Shown piece after piece: positions 21,667-31,667 of a DNA stretch of 64,000 bases (position 1 is the stretch's first letter; the number at the start of each line of letters is the position of its first letter). The notes beneath the pieces are model-generated. The model searched no databases and had not been told where the DNA came from. It saw nothing but the letters and a program-made list of their open reading frames with translations. The position numbers were made by a program, and so were the translations under genes. Source of the stretch: Prorocentrum cordatum (taxonomy: Eukaryota; Sar; Dinophyceae; Prorocentrales; Prorocentraceae); assembly GCA_963575745.1 (NCBI GenBank), contig CAUYUJ010010413.1, positions 114,501 to 178,500 on the forward strand, read 5' to 3'.

Positions 21667-22803
21667 CTATAGACCAATGAACTCTAGAAGGTCCTGGGGG
21701 GTCATAGCATCTGGCCTGGCATTGTTGCCAGTGCAGAAGCGGAAACTGGGCATCGCCCGCGGCATGCGGGATGTGTCTGCACTGCCGCGGTGCAAGTTCC
21801 ACACATCTCTAATTACACAAAGCCCAGGCTTGCCTAGGAAAATCACCTGGTCCTTGTTGGTACTCCAGCTCTCCAGAAACAGCGGTCCATGTCGGAGGTC
21901 TGTTTCCGCCGTCAGGACTGATATACAGAACCATTGCAGGTAGTAGTTGCAGTCCCGATGCCAATCGCACGGGTTCCTGTGGGCGAGCTCGGTGGCGTCG
22001 TCCACACCTTGCTCGACGTAGTCACCGCCGCAATCGTGAAACTTGATGTTGTAGGCCTTGACCAACTCCGCCAGCACAAACGAGGTCTGATGACGTCGCA
22101 AGATGATCTTGAGAGCCTCTTGCCAAGCGCCGCGGTAGATATTCTGAATACTGTTGACGCACGTGCGCCCCGTCCCACGATTGTGCTTCGTGGCGGGCAT
22201 GGACGCCAACAACGCCATGTCGACAGAAACTCTGTGCAAGGCGAGCAAGTCCTCGGCGTCCAGGCCGAGGTCGATCACGACGAAGCCGTGATCCATGAAG
22301 AAACGCCATGCCGCATCCCCATCTGCACGTTGCGCCACGGTCTCCGCAAAGAACACGCCTGGAGGCGGCCCTGCTGGCGGCGCGGGCACCCTCGGCGGCG
22401 GCGGCGGTATCTGCAGGGCCGACGGCGGCGGCCCTGCTGGGGGCCTGGGTACGCTCGGCGGAGGTGTGCTCGGCGGCGGCCGCGCCGACGCGTTCACCAC
22501 CGCGTCCGCCAGGGCGGGGGCTGCAGGACTCACCGGGCCATTCGGCGGCGACCCTGCGGGCGCTGGCGCCCGGCGCTGGGACCACCGGGTCCGCCAAGGA
22601 ATTCTCGGGTCAGCAGTAGCTGCAGACAGGAGGATCGACGACGGCGACTCCGGCGGCTCGGGATCGTCGGACCAGTTCTCGGACGCTTCGGGCCCGTGCA
22701 CGGCGAGCCTGTCTCCCGCGAGCCTGAGCACTTTCACGGCACACATGGCGCCCACGACCATGCCTGCGGCACACATGGCGACGCCCATAACATATGGCTC
22801 CAT
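21667..22803 (-). CDS. Membrane-anchored phytanoyl-CoA-dioxygenase-like 2OG-Fe(II) oxygenase, left copy
   Basis: A 378-aa protein. The start at GTGCCATGG (22803) is chosen because the longer open frame (to 22890) runs through a spliced-leader-like sequence that should be 5' UTR. Residues about 3-28 form a hydrophobic segment (VMGVAMCAAGMVVGAM), likely a membrane anchor. A Pro-rich linker of about 90 residues follows, then a PhyH-type domain: FFMDHGFVVIDLG at its start, the iron ligands HRD in CDWHRDCNYYLQW (His282, Asp284), and the distal His in VWNLHRGSADTSRMPR (His338) with the nearby Arg expected to bind 2-oxoglutarate. Substrate unknown. It is not a TET/JBP-type DNA oxygenase by motif. 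Being in one segment with DNA methyltransferases is notable, but the anchor argues for a membrane rather than chromatin role. Confidence 0.75.
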   Translation of the reverse strand: MEPYVMGVAMCAAGMVVGAMCAVKVLRLAGDRLAVHGPEASENWSDDPEPPESPSSILLSAATADPRIPWRTRWSQRRAPAPAGSPPNGPVSPAAPALADAVVNASARPPPSTPPPSVPRPPAGPPPSALQIPPPPPRVPAPPAGPPPGVFFAETVAQRADGDAAWRFFMDHGFVVIDLGLDAEDLLALHRVSVDMALLASMPATKHNRGTGRTCVNSIQNIYRGAWQEALKIILRRHQTSFVLAELVKAYNIKFHDCGGDYVEQGVDDATELAHRNPCDWHRDCNYYLQWFCISVLTAETDLRHGPLFLESWSTNKDQVIFLGKPGLCVIRDVWNLHRGSADTSRMPRAMPSFRFCTGNNARPDAMTPQDLLEFIGL

Positions 22804-22844
22804 GGCACGGCGCGGGTGCAGCCTTGAGCTGCTGGCGTCTGCAC

Positions 22845-22869
22845 CTTGAGGAAGCCCAAACGGCTGCGG
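22845..22869 (-). other. Relict dinoflagellate spliced leader upstream of the oxygenase start
   Basis: On the minus strand CCGCAGCCGTTTGGGCT, a 4-base insertion, then CAAG. Ignoring the insertion, 18 of 21 bases match the spliced leader. It ends 42 bp before the chosen ATG, as a retroposed trans-spliced mRNA would show. Confidence 0.55.
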
Positions 22870-22890
22870 ATGAGCACTGTCAAAACTCAT

Positions 22891-23104
22891 AGTGCGGTTA
22901 TCTGGTCATCTTCGCGCCCTCGCGCCGCCCCTCTCGAGGAAGGCGGCTTTCCAGGCTTCCAGGCATTGGCCGCGAGGCGCGAGACGCTATGACGCTATGA
23001 CGATATGTGTCATGCGCTATGTTATGATGTTATGATCTTCGCGCCCCTCGGAGGATGGCAGGAGGAGGAGAGCGAGGAGGGGGAGGAGGAGGAGTAGGAG
23101 GAGG
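22891..23104. other. Intergenic stretch between divergent genes
   Basis: It contains short tandem repeats of GACGCTATGA and GTTATGAT and then GAGGAG runs. It lies between the oxygenase (-) and the Pro/Gln-rich gene (+), so it may hold promoters. No motif can be named. Confidence 0.4.
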
Positions 23105-23211
23105 ATGAGGAGGAGAAGGAGGAGGAAGAGGGAATCTCCTCCTCCTCCTCCTCCCCCGTCTCCACCTCCCCCTCTTCTTCATCAAGCGGCTCTCGGAGGC
23201 GGGGCGTCAGA

Positions 23212-24579
23212 ATGTTGCCGCCGCCCAGGCCCCCGCCGATGCGGCCTCCCGACAGGGCCCCGCCGATGCGGCCTCCTGCACTGCTGCAAGGCTGGGCCGA
23301 GGCCACCACCGGGGTCGCCGCCCGTTCATCTCAGAAAGAAGGTGAAGCTGGAGCCGACGCCGCCTCCTGGGCCGCCGCCCGCTCATCTCCTCAATGCGGT
23401 GGAGGATCCATACCTCCTCGCGGAGCCGGGCCTCGCGGAGGCGAAAGAGGTGGAGGAGCATGACTACCAGCAGGAGGGCCAGTACCAGCAGGGTTACCAG
23501 CAGGGCTACCACCACCAGGGCTACCAGCAGGGCCAGCGCCAGCAGGGCCAGGACCAGCAGGGCTACCAGCAGGACGGTGACCAGCAGGGCCTGGACCATA
23601 AGGTCCAGCACCAGAAGGCCCTCGCGGAGGCGAAGGAGGAGCAGGCGGCGGAGCCAGGCCTCGCGAAGAAGGAGCCCGACCTCGCGGGTTTCGTGAAGGC
23701 GAAGGCGAAGGAACTGGCCCTCCTGCTAGCCCTGGGCCAGCAGGGCTACCACCAGAAGTGCCAGGACCAGCAGGGCTACCAGCAGGGCCAGCACCAGAAG
23801 GGACAGTGCCAGCAGCAGGGCTATCAGCAGGACGGTGACCAGCAGGGCCTGGACCAGAAGGCCCAGCACCAGAAGGGCCAGCAGCGGGGCCTCCTCGCGG
23901 AGGCGAAGGAGGCGGCGAAGCCAGTACCAAAGGGCCAGTACCAGCAGGGCCTCGCGCGAAGAAGGAGGACCCATACCAATCGCTGGAGGTGCTGATGCGC
24001 GAGGAGAAGGAGGCGGAGGCCCAGTGGTCGGATCACCAGAAAAATTCACAGGCGCGGTTGGCAAGGAGAAGCGACGCCCCCACCGCCAGGGGGGCCACCT
24101 CCAGCGAGGATGCCCATGATGCCCCTGCCCAAGGCGGGGATAATATATCCCCGCCTCGGGGAGTAGGGCGGTGATAGTATATCCCCGCCCTCTGGCTCCT
24201 CGCGCTGTTGGTCACTGGTGGTGGTGGTGGTGTCAATTCCCTTCTCCTCAGGCTTGGGCGCACTCTTGGCGTCGCAAGTTGCACGAGGACGGGGGAGGAC
24301 AACAATACAGGTAAGCTCCCCCCTCTGCCCTTATATCCCCGCCCCCCCACCCTCGGAGGTGGGGGAAAGGGAATAGGGGGCAGGGTGGGGGCCTGACAGG
24401 GAAAAGGGCTTCCCATCCACCAATTGCACGGCTACTTCGAGGACTGGACCGGCGTCGCGCAACGCATCGTGGAGAAGAGGATGGCCGCAGAGGGGCGGCT
24501 GAGCCGCATGGCACTCGACGCCCGCGGCAGGCGCGAGATTCTAGAGGCGGACATCGCCAGGAGGGCGGGAGGCGCCTAA
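23212..24579 (+). CDS. Small spliced Pro/Gln-rich gene of unknown function, left copy
   Basis: The 3' part is clear from frame: an exon to 23404 (PPAHLLNAVE), 23968-24133 (DPYQSLEVLMREEKEAEAQW...) and 24407-24579, ending in LHGYFEDWTGVAQRIVEKRM and ALDARGRREILEADIARRAG then TAA. Intron 23405-23967 starts GA and ends AG, with GTGGAG|GATCCATACC and AAGGAG|GACCCATACC as near-identical flanks. Intron 24134-24406 starts GC and ends AG. Both joins keep phase. The first intron is itself open and would encode a Gln/Gly/Tyr repeat (QQGYQQGQ type), so it could be a retained coding cassette. The start is uncertain: the ATG at 23212 opens a Pro-rich frame different from the later exons, so an upstream intron or frameshift is possible. 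No known domain. Confidence 0.45.
24133..24190 (+). other. Two adjacent hairpins at a GC-type 5' splice site
   Basis: GGCGGGGATA-ATA-TATCCCCGCC (24133-24155) is a perfect 10-bp stem. GGGCGGTGATA-GTA-TATCCCCGCCC (24166-24190) is an 11-bp stem with one mismatch. They begin at the inferred intron donor. Copy 2 is at 45057-45114. Confidence 0.55.
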
Positions 24580-26540
24580 GCCTGTTTGTGCTCCTCCCTC
24601 CACCTCCGCCTTTCTGCGCGTGCGCTGGCTGTGCCAGCCTTCCCGCGGCAGAGGGGGGAGGAGGAGGAGGGCGAGGGGGATGAGGAGGATGAGGAGGAGG
24701 AGGGGGGAGGCGGAGGTGGATGGGGAAAGGAGCAGGAGAAGGAGGAGGAAGGGAGGGAGGAGAGCGACGAGGAGAGAGGAGGAGGAGGAGGAGGGAGGAG
24801 GAGGAGGAGAAGGAAGTCAGTTCAGACATTCAGAGAATCCCACCAGCCCTCTGGGCGTAGGTGGTCTAGAGCAGATCCTCTTCCACCCCTCCCTCTTCCC
24901 CCTTGGGGAGGGGTTTACCCCTCCCCCTACCCCCTCCCCTGGACCTGGACGGGGGGGGCCGCGGGTAGTTAGAGCGTCCAAGATGGCCCAAGACGGCTCC
25001 AAGAGCGCCTCAGAGAAACCCAAGATGAGCTCCAAGATGGCTCAAGATAGCGCAAGATCGCTCACGATGGCTCCTAAGATGGTTCCAAGAAGCCCAAAGA
25101 CGGCCCCAAGATAACTCCAAGTGGCCAAACAGCTCCCCAAGGAGGCCCCGAAGAGGCCAAAATCGTCCCAAAACCTAAGGAAAATCAATGATTTTTGCTT
25201 TCTCGCCTTTTCGCTTCCGATGGCTATCCGAGGCCTGGAGATGGCTCCAAGATGGCCCAAGAGGGCCCCAAGAGAGCCCCAAAAGAGCCCCAAGACGGCC
25301 CCAAGAGCGCCCAAGAGCACTCCAAGAGCGTTCCAAGAGGGGTCCAAGAGGCGATTTTAGGGCCTTCCGAGGGGGGGCGCTAATTGAACCCCCCCTCTTG
25401 TTTGATCGACTCCCTCCAAGATGGCCCCAAAAGCGCCCCGAAGGCTCCCCAGAGCGCCTCAAGAGGGTCCCAAGAGTCGCCCAAGATGCCCCCCAAGAGG
25501 CGCCCAAGATGCCCCAAGGCGCCCAAAAAGCCCTCCAAGAGGCCCTCAAAAGACCCCCAAGAAGCTCCTTCCCCTCCTCCTCCTCCTCCACCGATTCTTT
25601 CCTAGTGGTCCGTCCTCCTCCTCCGAATGGCCGCTCATGCCTCATCTTTTATTACCCTTTCCCCCTCCACCTTCCTTCCTCCACCTCCTCCCTGGCCCCC
25701 TTTCCTCCGGACACGACGACGACGAACGACGCAACTCCTTTCCATCCTCTCCCCATCTCGGGGTCTGAGACAGCTCCCCCCGCCCATAGTTCAATGTCTG
25801 TCATTGCACCCCGACTTCCCCCTGATCACCTCATCTCCCCTGAGCGATCGTTTCTGGATAATTTGGGCCTGGAGGGGACACGCGAAGCTTCAACCAATTA
25901 GCAGCCAGCGGCTGCGGCTTTTTAGCCAGAAAAATCGTTTCGTCGTCGTCGTCGTCGTCGTCCTCCTCCTCCTGCTGGTGCACATCCTCCTCCTGCTCAT
26001 CCTCCTCCTCTTCCTCCTCCACATACATGCATACATGCGTACGCATACACATACACATACACACATGCGTATGTATGTATGTATGTGTACATATGCATGC
26101 GAATACACATATACACACACTCATGCGTATGTGTGTATGTACACACCCACATGCAATAATTTAACTTACTATGCGCATAATCCCGCCGACCGCGCCATCA
26201 AATTTCGTCGCGGGGTCCGCCATACGCAAAAAACGCACGGTGTGGATTATGATCAAACAAATGTGATAAAAGAACAAGTTAAAGTCCATCCACAGTTATA
26301 CATGGTGATTGTTTGAATGCTGCCTGTCGTGGATGCATGCAGAAGAGATCGTCCCAAGATGAAGATCAATAAGCAGAAGAAATATCAAAGGCTGATTACC
26401 CTGACAGAACCAAAATGTAATCAAAAAAAACAGAACACGGGGGGGGGCGTGGCAGAACGAAGTCGAAACTGAAGAAGAATTCACCTGGCATCTATTACTT
26501 AATCCCCCTCAGAACTGCCGTCCACTTGAAACTGACAGAT
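24580..26540. repeat. 3' flank: GA-rich tracts, dispersed 11-mer element, diverged block
   Basis: GAGGAG tracts (24650-24820) are followed by the hairpin-headed dispersed element (24839-25570) and then a block (about 25590-26540) that differs strongly from its counterpart at 46490-47320. Within that block, AGCAGCCAGCGGCTGCGGC and a (CATA)n-rich part are shared, but 26165-26530 is AT-rich with no equivalent in copy 2. No gene seen; open frames are repeat translations. Confidence 0.6.
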
Positions 26541-26574
26541 CGCAACAGACACCACTCAGAGCCCCGACGGGCGG

Positions 26575-26995
26575 CGAGTACCAGATACCTTAAAGGCCTG
26601 ATTCCAGGACCGCTGGCAGAAGTCGCCAGCTGACGAAACCCCGATCGCGCGCGATCGGGGTTTCGTCAACATTGGGCGCTCAATGTTGACGAAACTCGGT
26701 GCGCGCGCACGCGCTCTGGGCGAACCGGTGGACTTGACGAAGCCCCGAATCGCGCGCGATACCTCGTTTCGTCGCAACCCCCGCAGGGCCCGCGCCCGAG
26801 AGTCGTCAACAATGAGCGCTCCAAAGTTTGACGGAAAACCCCCGATCACGCGCGATCGGGGTTTCGTCAGGCTGCCGGGCCGCCCCGCGCCTCCGCGCAT
26901 ACCCTTAAGGGCGCCCTAAGCCCGCCAAGTTTCGTCAACATTGAGCGCTCAATGTTGACGACGCCCCTTTCGCGCGCAAACGGGGTTTCGTCGGG
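26575..26995. repeat. Palindrome array beside the DNA methyltransferase, left copy
   Basis: 26631-26668 is a perfect 38-bp palindrome (TGACGAAACCCCGATCGCG and its complement). It alternates with CAACATTGAGCGCTCAATGT-type palindromes sharing the arm GTTTCGTCA. Several units here are decayed relative to copy 2 (47398-47755). Confidence 0.75.
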
Positions 26996-26999
26996 TTGA

Positions 27000-27325
27000 T
27001 GGGCCTCCCTATGTATGTATGTCTACATACATACATACCCTATGTATGTATGTATATACATGTGTATGTATGTATACATACATACATACCCTATGTATGC
27101 ATGTATATACATGTGTATGCATGTATGTATGTATACATATACACATGTATGTATGTATGCATGCATGTATGTATGTATGTATACACATACATACATACAT
27201 ACACACATGCGTATGTATGTATGTATGTATAATATACATGCGCATACACATATATACACACACTCATGCGTATGTATGTAGGTACACACCCACATGCACG
27301 CACACTTACGTATGCACATATGCCG
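27000..27325. repeat. (ATGT)n/(ACAT)n microsatellite
   Basis: Inverted runs of ATGT and ACAT able to form hairpins. All reading frames give Tyr/Ile/His/Met/Cys repeats and are not coding. Copy 2 is at 47762-48085. Confidence 0.85.
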
Positions 27326-27359
27326 GCCGCCGTTCATCGTTGCGCGCCGAGGCGAGGCG

Positions 27360-28706
27360 TCATGCAGAACTGCTGCCTCTCCGCCACGGGTCAGCGAGCC
27401 GCTTGAAAAAAACAGCCTGCACAAGAAGGTTCCTCGTGAGGCGGACGACGACGCTGACAGAGAATGCATTCCCGATCATCTGAGCGTACTGGCGGGGACT
27501 GCACGCGTCCTCGTAGTTGATGCGGCCCGGGGGGGTCCCTTGAAGGCGCTCGAGCTCGTTCAGCGTCATGAATCGGTGCTTGTCAAAGATCCAGAAGCCC
27601 CCACCGCCAGACCGGTTGCGCGTCAAACACGGAGCGTACCCCCAGCCGTATTGCGGCGACCTGGTCTTGCCGCAGTCAAGCTCGGCGATGAGCATGTTGG
27701 CCTTGGCGAATATGTCTTGATGTTGAGACAGTTTGTCCACCAGGCGGGTGAAGTTGTGGATCTGGTAGTCATGGACTGGCAAGGTGCCGAGCTTGTCCGA
27801 ATGCTTGTCCAAGATATGTTCGATTGGCGTGTATGGGATCTCGCTCGGCCAACTCGTGTGCACATTGGACTTCTTGGACAGCACTCCTGTGATGTACAAT
27901 CGGCGCCGTGATTGCGGCAAGCCACCGACCTTCAACGTGTCGAGGACGGACATGCTCACAGTGTACGCGGGGGTACCGTCGGGGCCTTTGAGGCTGACGA
28001 GAAAGTTCAAGATGGCATTCAGCTCCTCCTGGAACCTCTGGTGAGTCAGGGCCTCAACGTTCTCCAAGATGAACACCGTCGGTAGCTAGGTCTGGATGTA
28101 GTTTAGGGCGAAAAACACCACGATGCCTCGGCCTTGAGGATCTGCAATCCCCGCGTGGATGCCCTGCACAGAGAATGGCTGGCAAGGGAAGCCGATGATG
28201 TACAAGTCCACCCGCGGGACCGCCGCGTTATCGCGGGTGGTTATGTCTCCATAGAGCACGCACAAGTCGGGGTGGCTGGCAATGATAACCTTGCGCGTGG
28301 CGAAGTCAATTTCCGATGCGAACACGTGCACAATGGAGTTGCCAATGCCGAGCAACTCCAAGGCGAGCTTAGCAGTGTCGATGCCCGCGCAATCACTGCC
28401 GAACAGAATCTTGCCATCCGTTTCGCCCGTCAAGACCCTCTCAAGATCAATGTCCCGGAGAACGACGACATCTGGGGCCTTCCATTTCTTGCCGGCGCCG
28501 CGCGAGTCTGAGACGGCAGGCTTCCTTGTCGTGACCGGCGGCGCCATCGAGCGCTTGGACTTCTTGATCGGAACAGCGGCTGCTGGCGACTTCCGAACGA
28601 CGAACTGCGCCGGGCGCCCGTTGGCCTTGGGCTTCGGTGCCGCCTTGGCCTTGGGCTTCCGCTGCTGGGGCGGCGTGTCTGTCACGAGCATGGACCAGTC
28701 GTCCAT
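27360..28706 (-). pseudogene. DNA (cytosine-5)-methyltransferase, left copy, broken by one TAG
   Basis: The same gene as 48120-49466, with AAG changed to TAG at 28088-28086 (T-to-A on the plus strand at 28088). The product would end after motif IV (PCQ), before ENV, the target-recognition region and the final GN motif, so it should be inactive. Downstream sequence remains open and conserved (LENVEAL, QSRRRLYITG, GNAFSVS), so the stop looks recent. Other differences from copy 2 are few (for example FGSDCAG for FGSECAG and VFIL for VFVL). Either a haplotype with a null allele or a decaying paralogue. Confidence 0.8.
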
Positions 28707-28749
28707 GGTATAGACTGGGCGAGCTCTCAGTCCAAAGCCCGCTAGGGTA

Positions 28750-28767
28750 GAGCCAAAATGGGCTACG
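28750..28767 (-). other. Relict spliced leader at the 5' end of the methyltransferase gene
   Basis: On the minus strand CGTAGCC-C-ATTTTGGCTC: 17 consecutive leader bases interrupted by one inserted C. It precedes the ATG chosen at 28706 (TACCATGG) by about 40 bp. Copy 2 is at 49510-49527. Confidence 0.55.
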
Positions 28768-28784
28768 TCCATCGTCGCCATCAC

Positions 28785-30081
28785 GCATAACCATCATCAC
28801 CATCATCGGTATTATCATCATGATCGCCGTCGTCGTTCGTTGCATGGCGTTGCCATCGTCGTCGTCGTCGCGAGTGCAGTTTTTGGGCTCTCGGGCGCCC
28901 CCCGAAGCTCCCTCCTCCTCCTGAGCCCCCTCCCCCTCCCCCTCCTCCCCCTCCTCCTCGGACACCCAGCGGAGGATGGCCCTCGATCCTCGAACCTCCT
29001 CGCACTTCGGTCCTCTCGCTCCCGTCCCTCCTCGGAGCAGTGGCGCCCCTCCTCGGAGCAGTGACGTCTGTGAGGGGCTCGTCACACGATCAGAAGAAGT
29101 CCGAGCAATGGTCGGAGGAGAGCCGTTTGAGACAACGGCAGTGATACAACGGCGGCCCAAATCCGCTCAGAATCGTTCCCCAGGAGGAGGGGGGGGAGGA
29201 GGGAGGAGGGAGGAGGAGGAGGTAGGAGGATGAGGAGGAGGAGGATGAGGAGGGAGGAGGGGTCCCCGCAGGGCTTTTTTCCCAACCATCCTGTGGTGTT
29301 GGGTCCTCGTTTTGAAGAGACAGCGCCCCGCGTTCCCACCTTCTTCCCGCTGCCCCCTCCCTCCTCCCATCTTCATCACTTCGTCTTAACAGCTTCGGAA
29401 ATTACACGGATGGAGGTCGCTTTCCCAACCACCCTGTGGTGTTGGGTCCTCGGTTTGAAGAGACAGCGCCAGTCGGGCTGGCTGGTTCGGCCTCGTTTAA
29501 CGTTTGTTGGCTGGTTCGGCCACAGGGTTCGCATGCTCCCCAACACCCATGTTGGGCAATCAGCCTTAGAAATATCATCCGTTGTTACGGATGGTCGTGT
29601 CGAAGTCTTCTGAAGCTGGGCGGGGGTGGAGCATGGGTCAGCCGAAGCAGCTGAGGGTGGATGGGTCAGCCGAAGCAGCTGGCACGGATTATGCCTTAGA
29701 GGAGATGGCGGAGAATAGGGGGCGGACGAGAGGAGAGGATGATCTTGTTCTGCACACGATGGCCAGGGAGGCGGAGGGGAGGAGATGAAATGAGGCGGCG
29801 GAGTGGAGAGGAGAGGAGGGAGGGAGGAGGGACGGAGGGAGGAGGGAGGGAGGCAGAGGAGGATGCGGCATTGATTCAAACTGACTAGTAGGTAGGTAGG
29901 AGGAGAAGGATGATGATGATGAGGAGGAGGAGGGGGAGGAGGAGGAGGAGGAGGAGGGGAGGGAGCCCAGCGCACCTCGCGTTTCCTGGGGTTCCGCTTA
30001 AAACCGCCCCACCAGCAAAATCTTGTCCTCTGGGCGTCCTGTCCGGTGTTGGTCCTCCTCCTCCTCCTCACCCTCCTCCTC
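28785..30081. repeat. Intergenic region between divergent genes, containing the 0.8-kb dispersed repeat
   Basis: 28785-29228 has (CATCAT)n, (GTC)n and CTCCTCGGAGCAGTG repeats. 29229-30000 is a second copy of the repeat seen at 20540-21300, closely similar. A possible 3' splice-like pyrimidine stretch, TTGTTTTTCAG, follows at about 30100. Confidence 0.6.
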
Positions 30082-30103
30082 GTATAGCCATTTGGGCTTT
30101 GTT
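30082..30103 (+). other. Possible decayed spliced-leader relict
   Basis: CGTATAGCCATTTGGGCTTTG: after removing a two-base insertion, about 15 of 21 bases match the leader (CGTA, GCCATTT and GGCT are intact). It lies about 150 bp before the ATG at 30252. Weak alone. Confidence 0.35.
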
Positions 30104-30251
30104 TTTCAGAGCTGCGAACCTCGACGGGTTCCTGCTCGCGCCCCGGCGGGCTGCGCGCCTCAGCGAGCCTCCGCCGGCCCGGCGCGCGACGGGTTCCTGC
30201 TTGCGCGGCGCGGCCTTGGGCCTGCGACGCGCGACGACGGAGCCTTCGCCG

Positions 30252-31667
30252 ATGGAGGTGTTCACCAGCAAGCACAAGAACTGCATCGACGACGTGTTCT
30301 ACTTCCCCCTAGTGTCCTATCGCTTCCGGGAGGACTGGCTGGTGAAGAAGTGCAACCCCTCCTCGGTGAAGAAGTTCGGGGTGTTCTTCCGAATGTTGTT
30401 CATGCGCGACGGCATCACCTTCCCCGCGATGGCGTCGAAGGAGTACCTAGAGCTGGTGTGTGCGTCTCCGGAGGACAAGGCCTGCAAGCAACAGCATCGT
30501 GGCGTGGTCAGGCGCTTCGCCAGCTGGTGGGAGGACGGGGGTGGCAGCAAGCTGCGGCGTGACAGGGCGACCGTCTCTGAAGACCTCTGGCCGAAGTTCG
30601 GCGACGAAGGCTCCTGGAACCTTATGGGCCCCCGTGCGCGGACCAGCAGGACAGCGTCGCCAGCGCCGGCGTCGCCAGCGCCGCCAACGCCGACCAGGGG
30701 CGAGGGCGCCAAGAATGAGGGCAGCGGGACGGCTTCGACGGCGCGGCCTCCGCCCACGCCGCAGCAGGCGACTCGGGGGCCTCCGCCCACGCCGCCGCCG
30801 GCGACGCCGTCGTCGACGGAGTCGTCCGATTCTTCTTCGGACTCGGAGTCATCGGAGCTCTCGGATTCTCCGAAGAAGACTTCAGGGGCGGCGGAGGCGC
30901 CGCCGTCGCCTCCAGGTCCACCGGCGCCGCCGGCGCCATCGGCGCCACCGGCGCGCGCGGCGCCAGCGGGCAGCGGGCGCCCGCAGTCCCAGGGCCCGGT
31001 GCAGATCCTTGCCTACAAGCTCCTGCACGACGACCTCCAGCACCTCGGCGCTGAGTTCGTGTCCATCAAGATGGGCCTGATGAAGGAGGTCTTCAACAGC
31101 GAGGAGCGCTTCCAGTTGTGGCGCCGTACGTGGCCGAGTGTCAAGGAGTCGCGCGAAGAGATGCAGGCCGCGCTCAAGCACCTCGAGAACTTGTGCGGCA
31201 TCGCCGAAACGTTGAAGGAGAAGCACTACAAGTTCGGGCAGATGGCGCTCGCGGGCAGGCTGGTGTACCCCAGCATCATGTGCGACAATCAGCGGCCCGC
31301 GCAGCCTCCGCCGTCGAGCGCGCTGGCGGGCCCGCCAGGCCCGTCGAAGCTCAAGAAGCGGAAAACCGACGCCACTTCGAGCTCTGCGGGCGTTTCCAAG
31401 AAGAAGCGGAGCGTCTCGTGGAGCGACGGTATTCAGACAGGCGACGGCAAGGGCCCGACTCTCGAGCAGAAGTGGAGCGTGGCCAGCCTGAAGAGGTGTG
31501 AGCCGCTCTGGTACGCTCAGCCGGGGTCTCATGTGCCGTGCGATAGGTGCCCGGCCTACGTCTCCGGAAGCGTTGGTACTATGGTGCCAATAGGCTCGAG
31601 GTCACAATTCGCCTCCGAAGAGTTCCTCTGCTCCCAGTGCAGCGCTCCAACAGCAGCAGCGCAATAG
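30252..31667 (+). CDS. Protein with Pro/Ser-rich centre and C-terminal zinc-ribbon-like end, left copy
   Basis: A 471-aa protein of unknown function. The start at GCCGATGG was chosen because upstream sequence carries a leader-like relict and is Arg/Ala-rich without conservation signal. The N-terminal 130 residues look folded (MEVFTSKHKNCIDDVFYFP, FGVFFRMLFMRDGITF, HRGVVRRFASWWED). The middle is Pro/Ala/Ser-rich with an acidic Ser run. A second folded segment begins ILAYKLLHDDLQHLGAEFVS, with likely helices to about residue 350. A basic KKRKTDA / KKKRSVSW patch could be a nuclear signal. The C-terminus has CDRC and CSQC spaced as a zinc ribbon. It is transcribed away from the methyltransferase and shares the intervening dispersed repeat. 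Confidence 0.55.
   Translation: MEVFTSKHKNCIDDVFYFPLVSYRFREDWLVKKCNPSSVKKFGVFFRMLFMRDGITFPAMASKEYLELVCASPEDKACKQQHRGVVRRFASWWEDGGGSKLRRDRATVSEDLWPKFGDEGSWNLMGPRARTSRTASPAPASPAPPTPTRGEGAKNEGSGTASTARPPPTPQQATRGPPPTPPPATPSSTESSDSSSDSESSELSDSPKKTSGAAEAPPSPPGPPAPPAPSAPPARAAPAGSGRPQSQGPVQILAYKLLHDDLQHLGAEFVSIKMGLMKEVFNSEERFQLWRRTWPSVKESREEMQAALKHLENLCGIAETLKEKHYKFGQMALAGRLVYPSIMCDNQRPAQPPPSSALAGPPGPSKLKKRKTDATSSSAGVSKKKRSVSWSDGIQTGDGKGPTLEQKWSVASLKRCEPLWYAQPGSHVPCDRCPAYVSGSVGTMVPIGSRSQFASEEFLCSQCSAPTAAAQ

Noticed and set aside
27000-27483. Open frames rich in Tyr, His, Ile, Met and Cys
   Set aside because: Translations of the (ATGT)n microsatellite in all frames and both strands.
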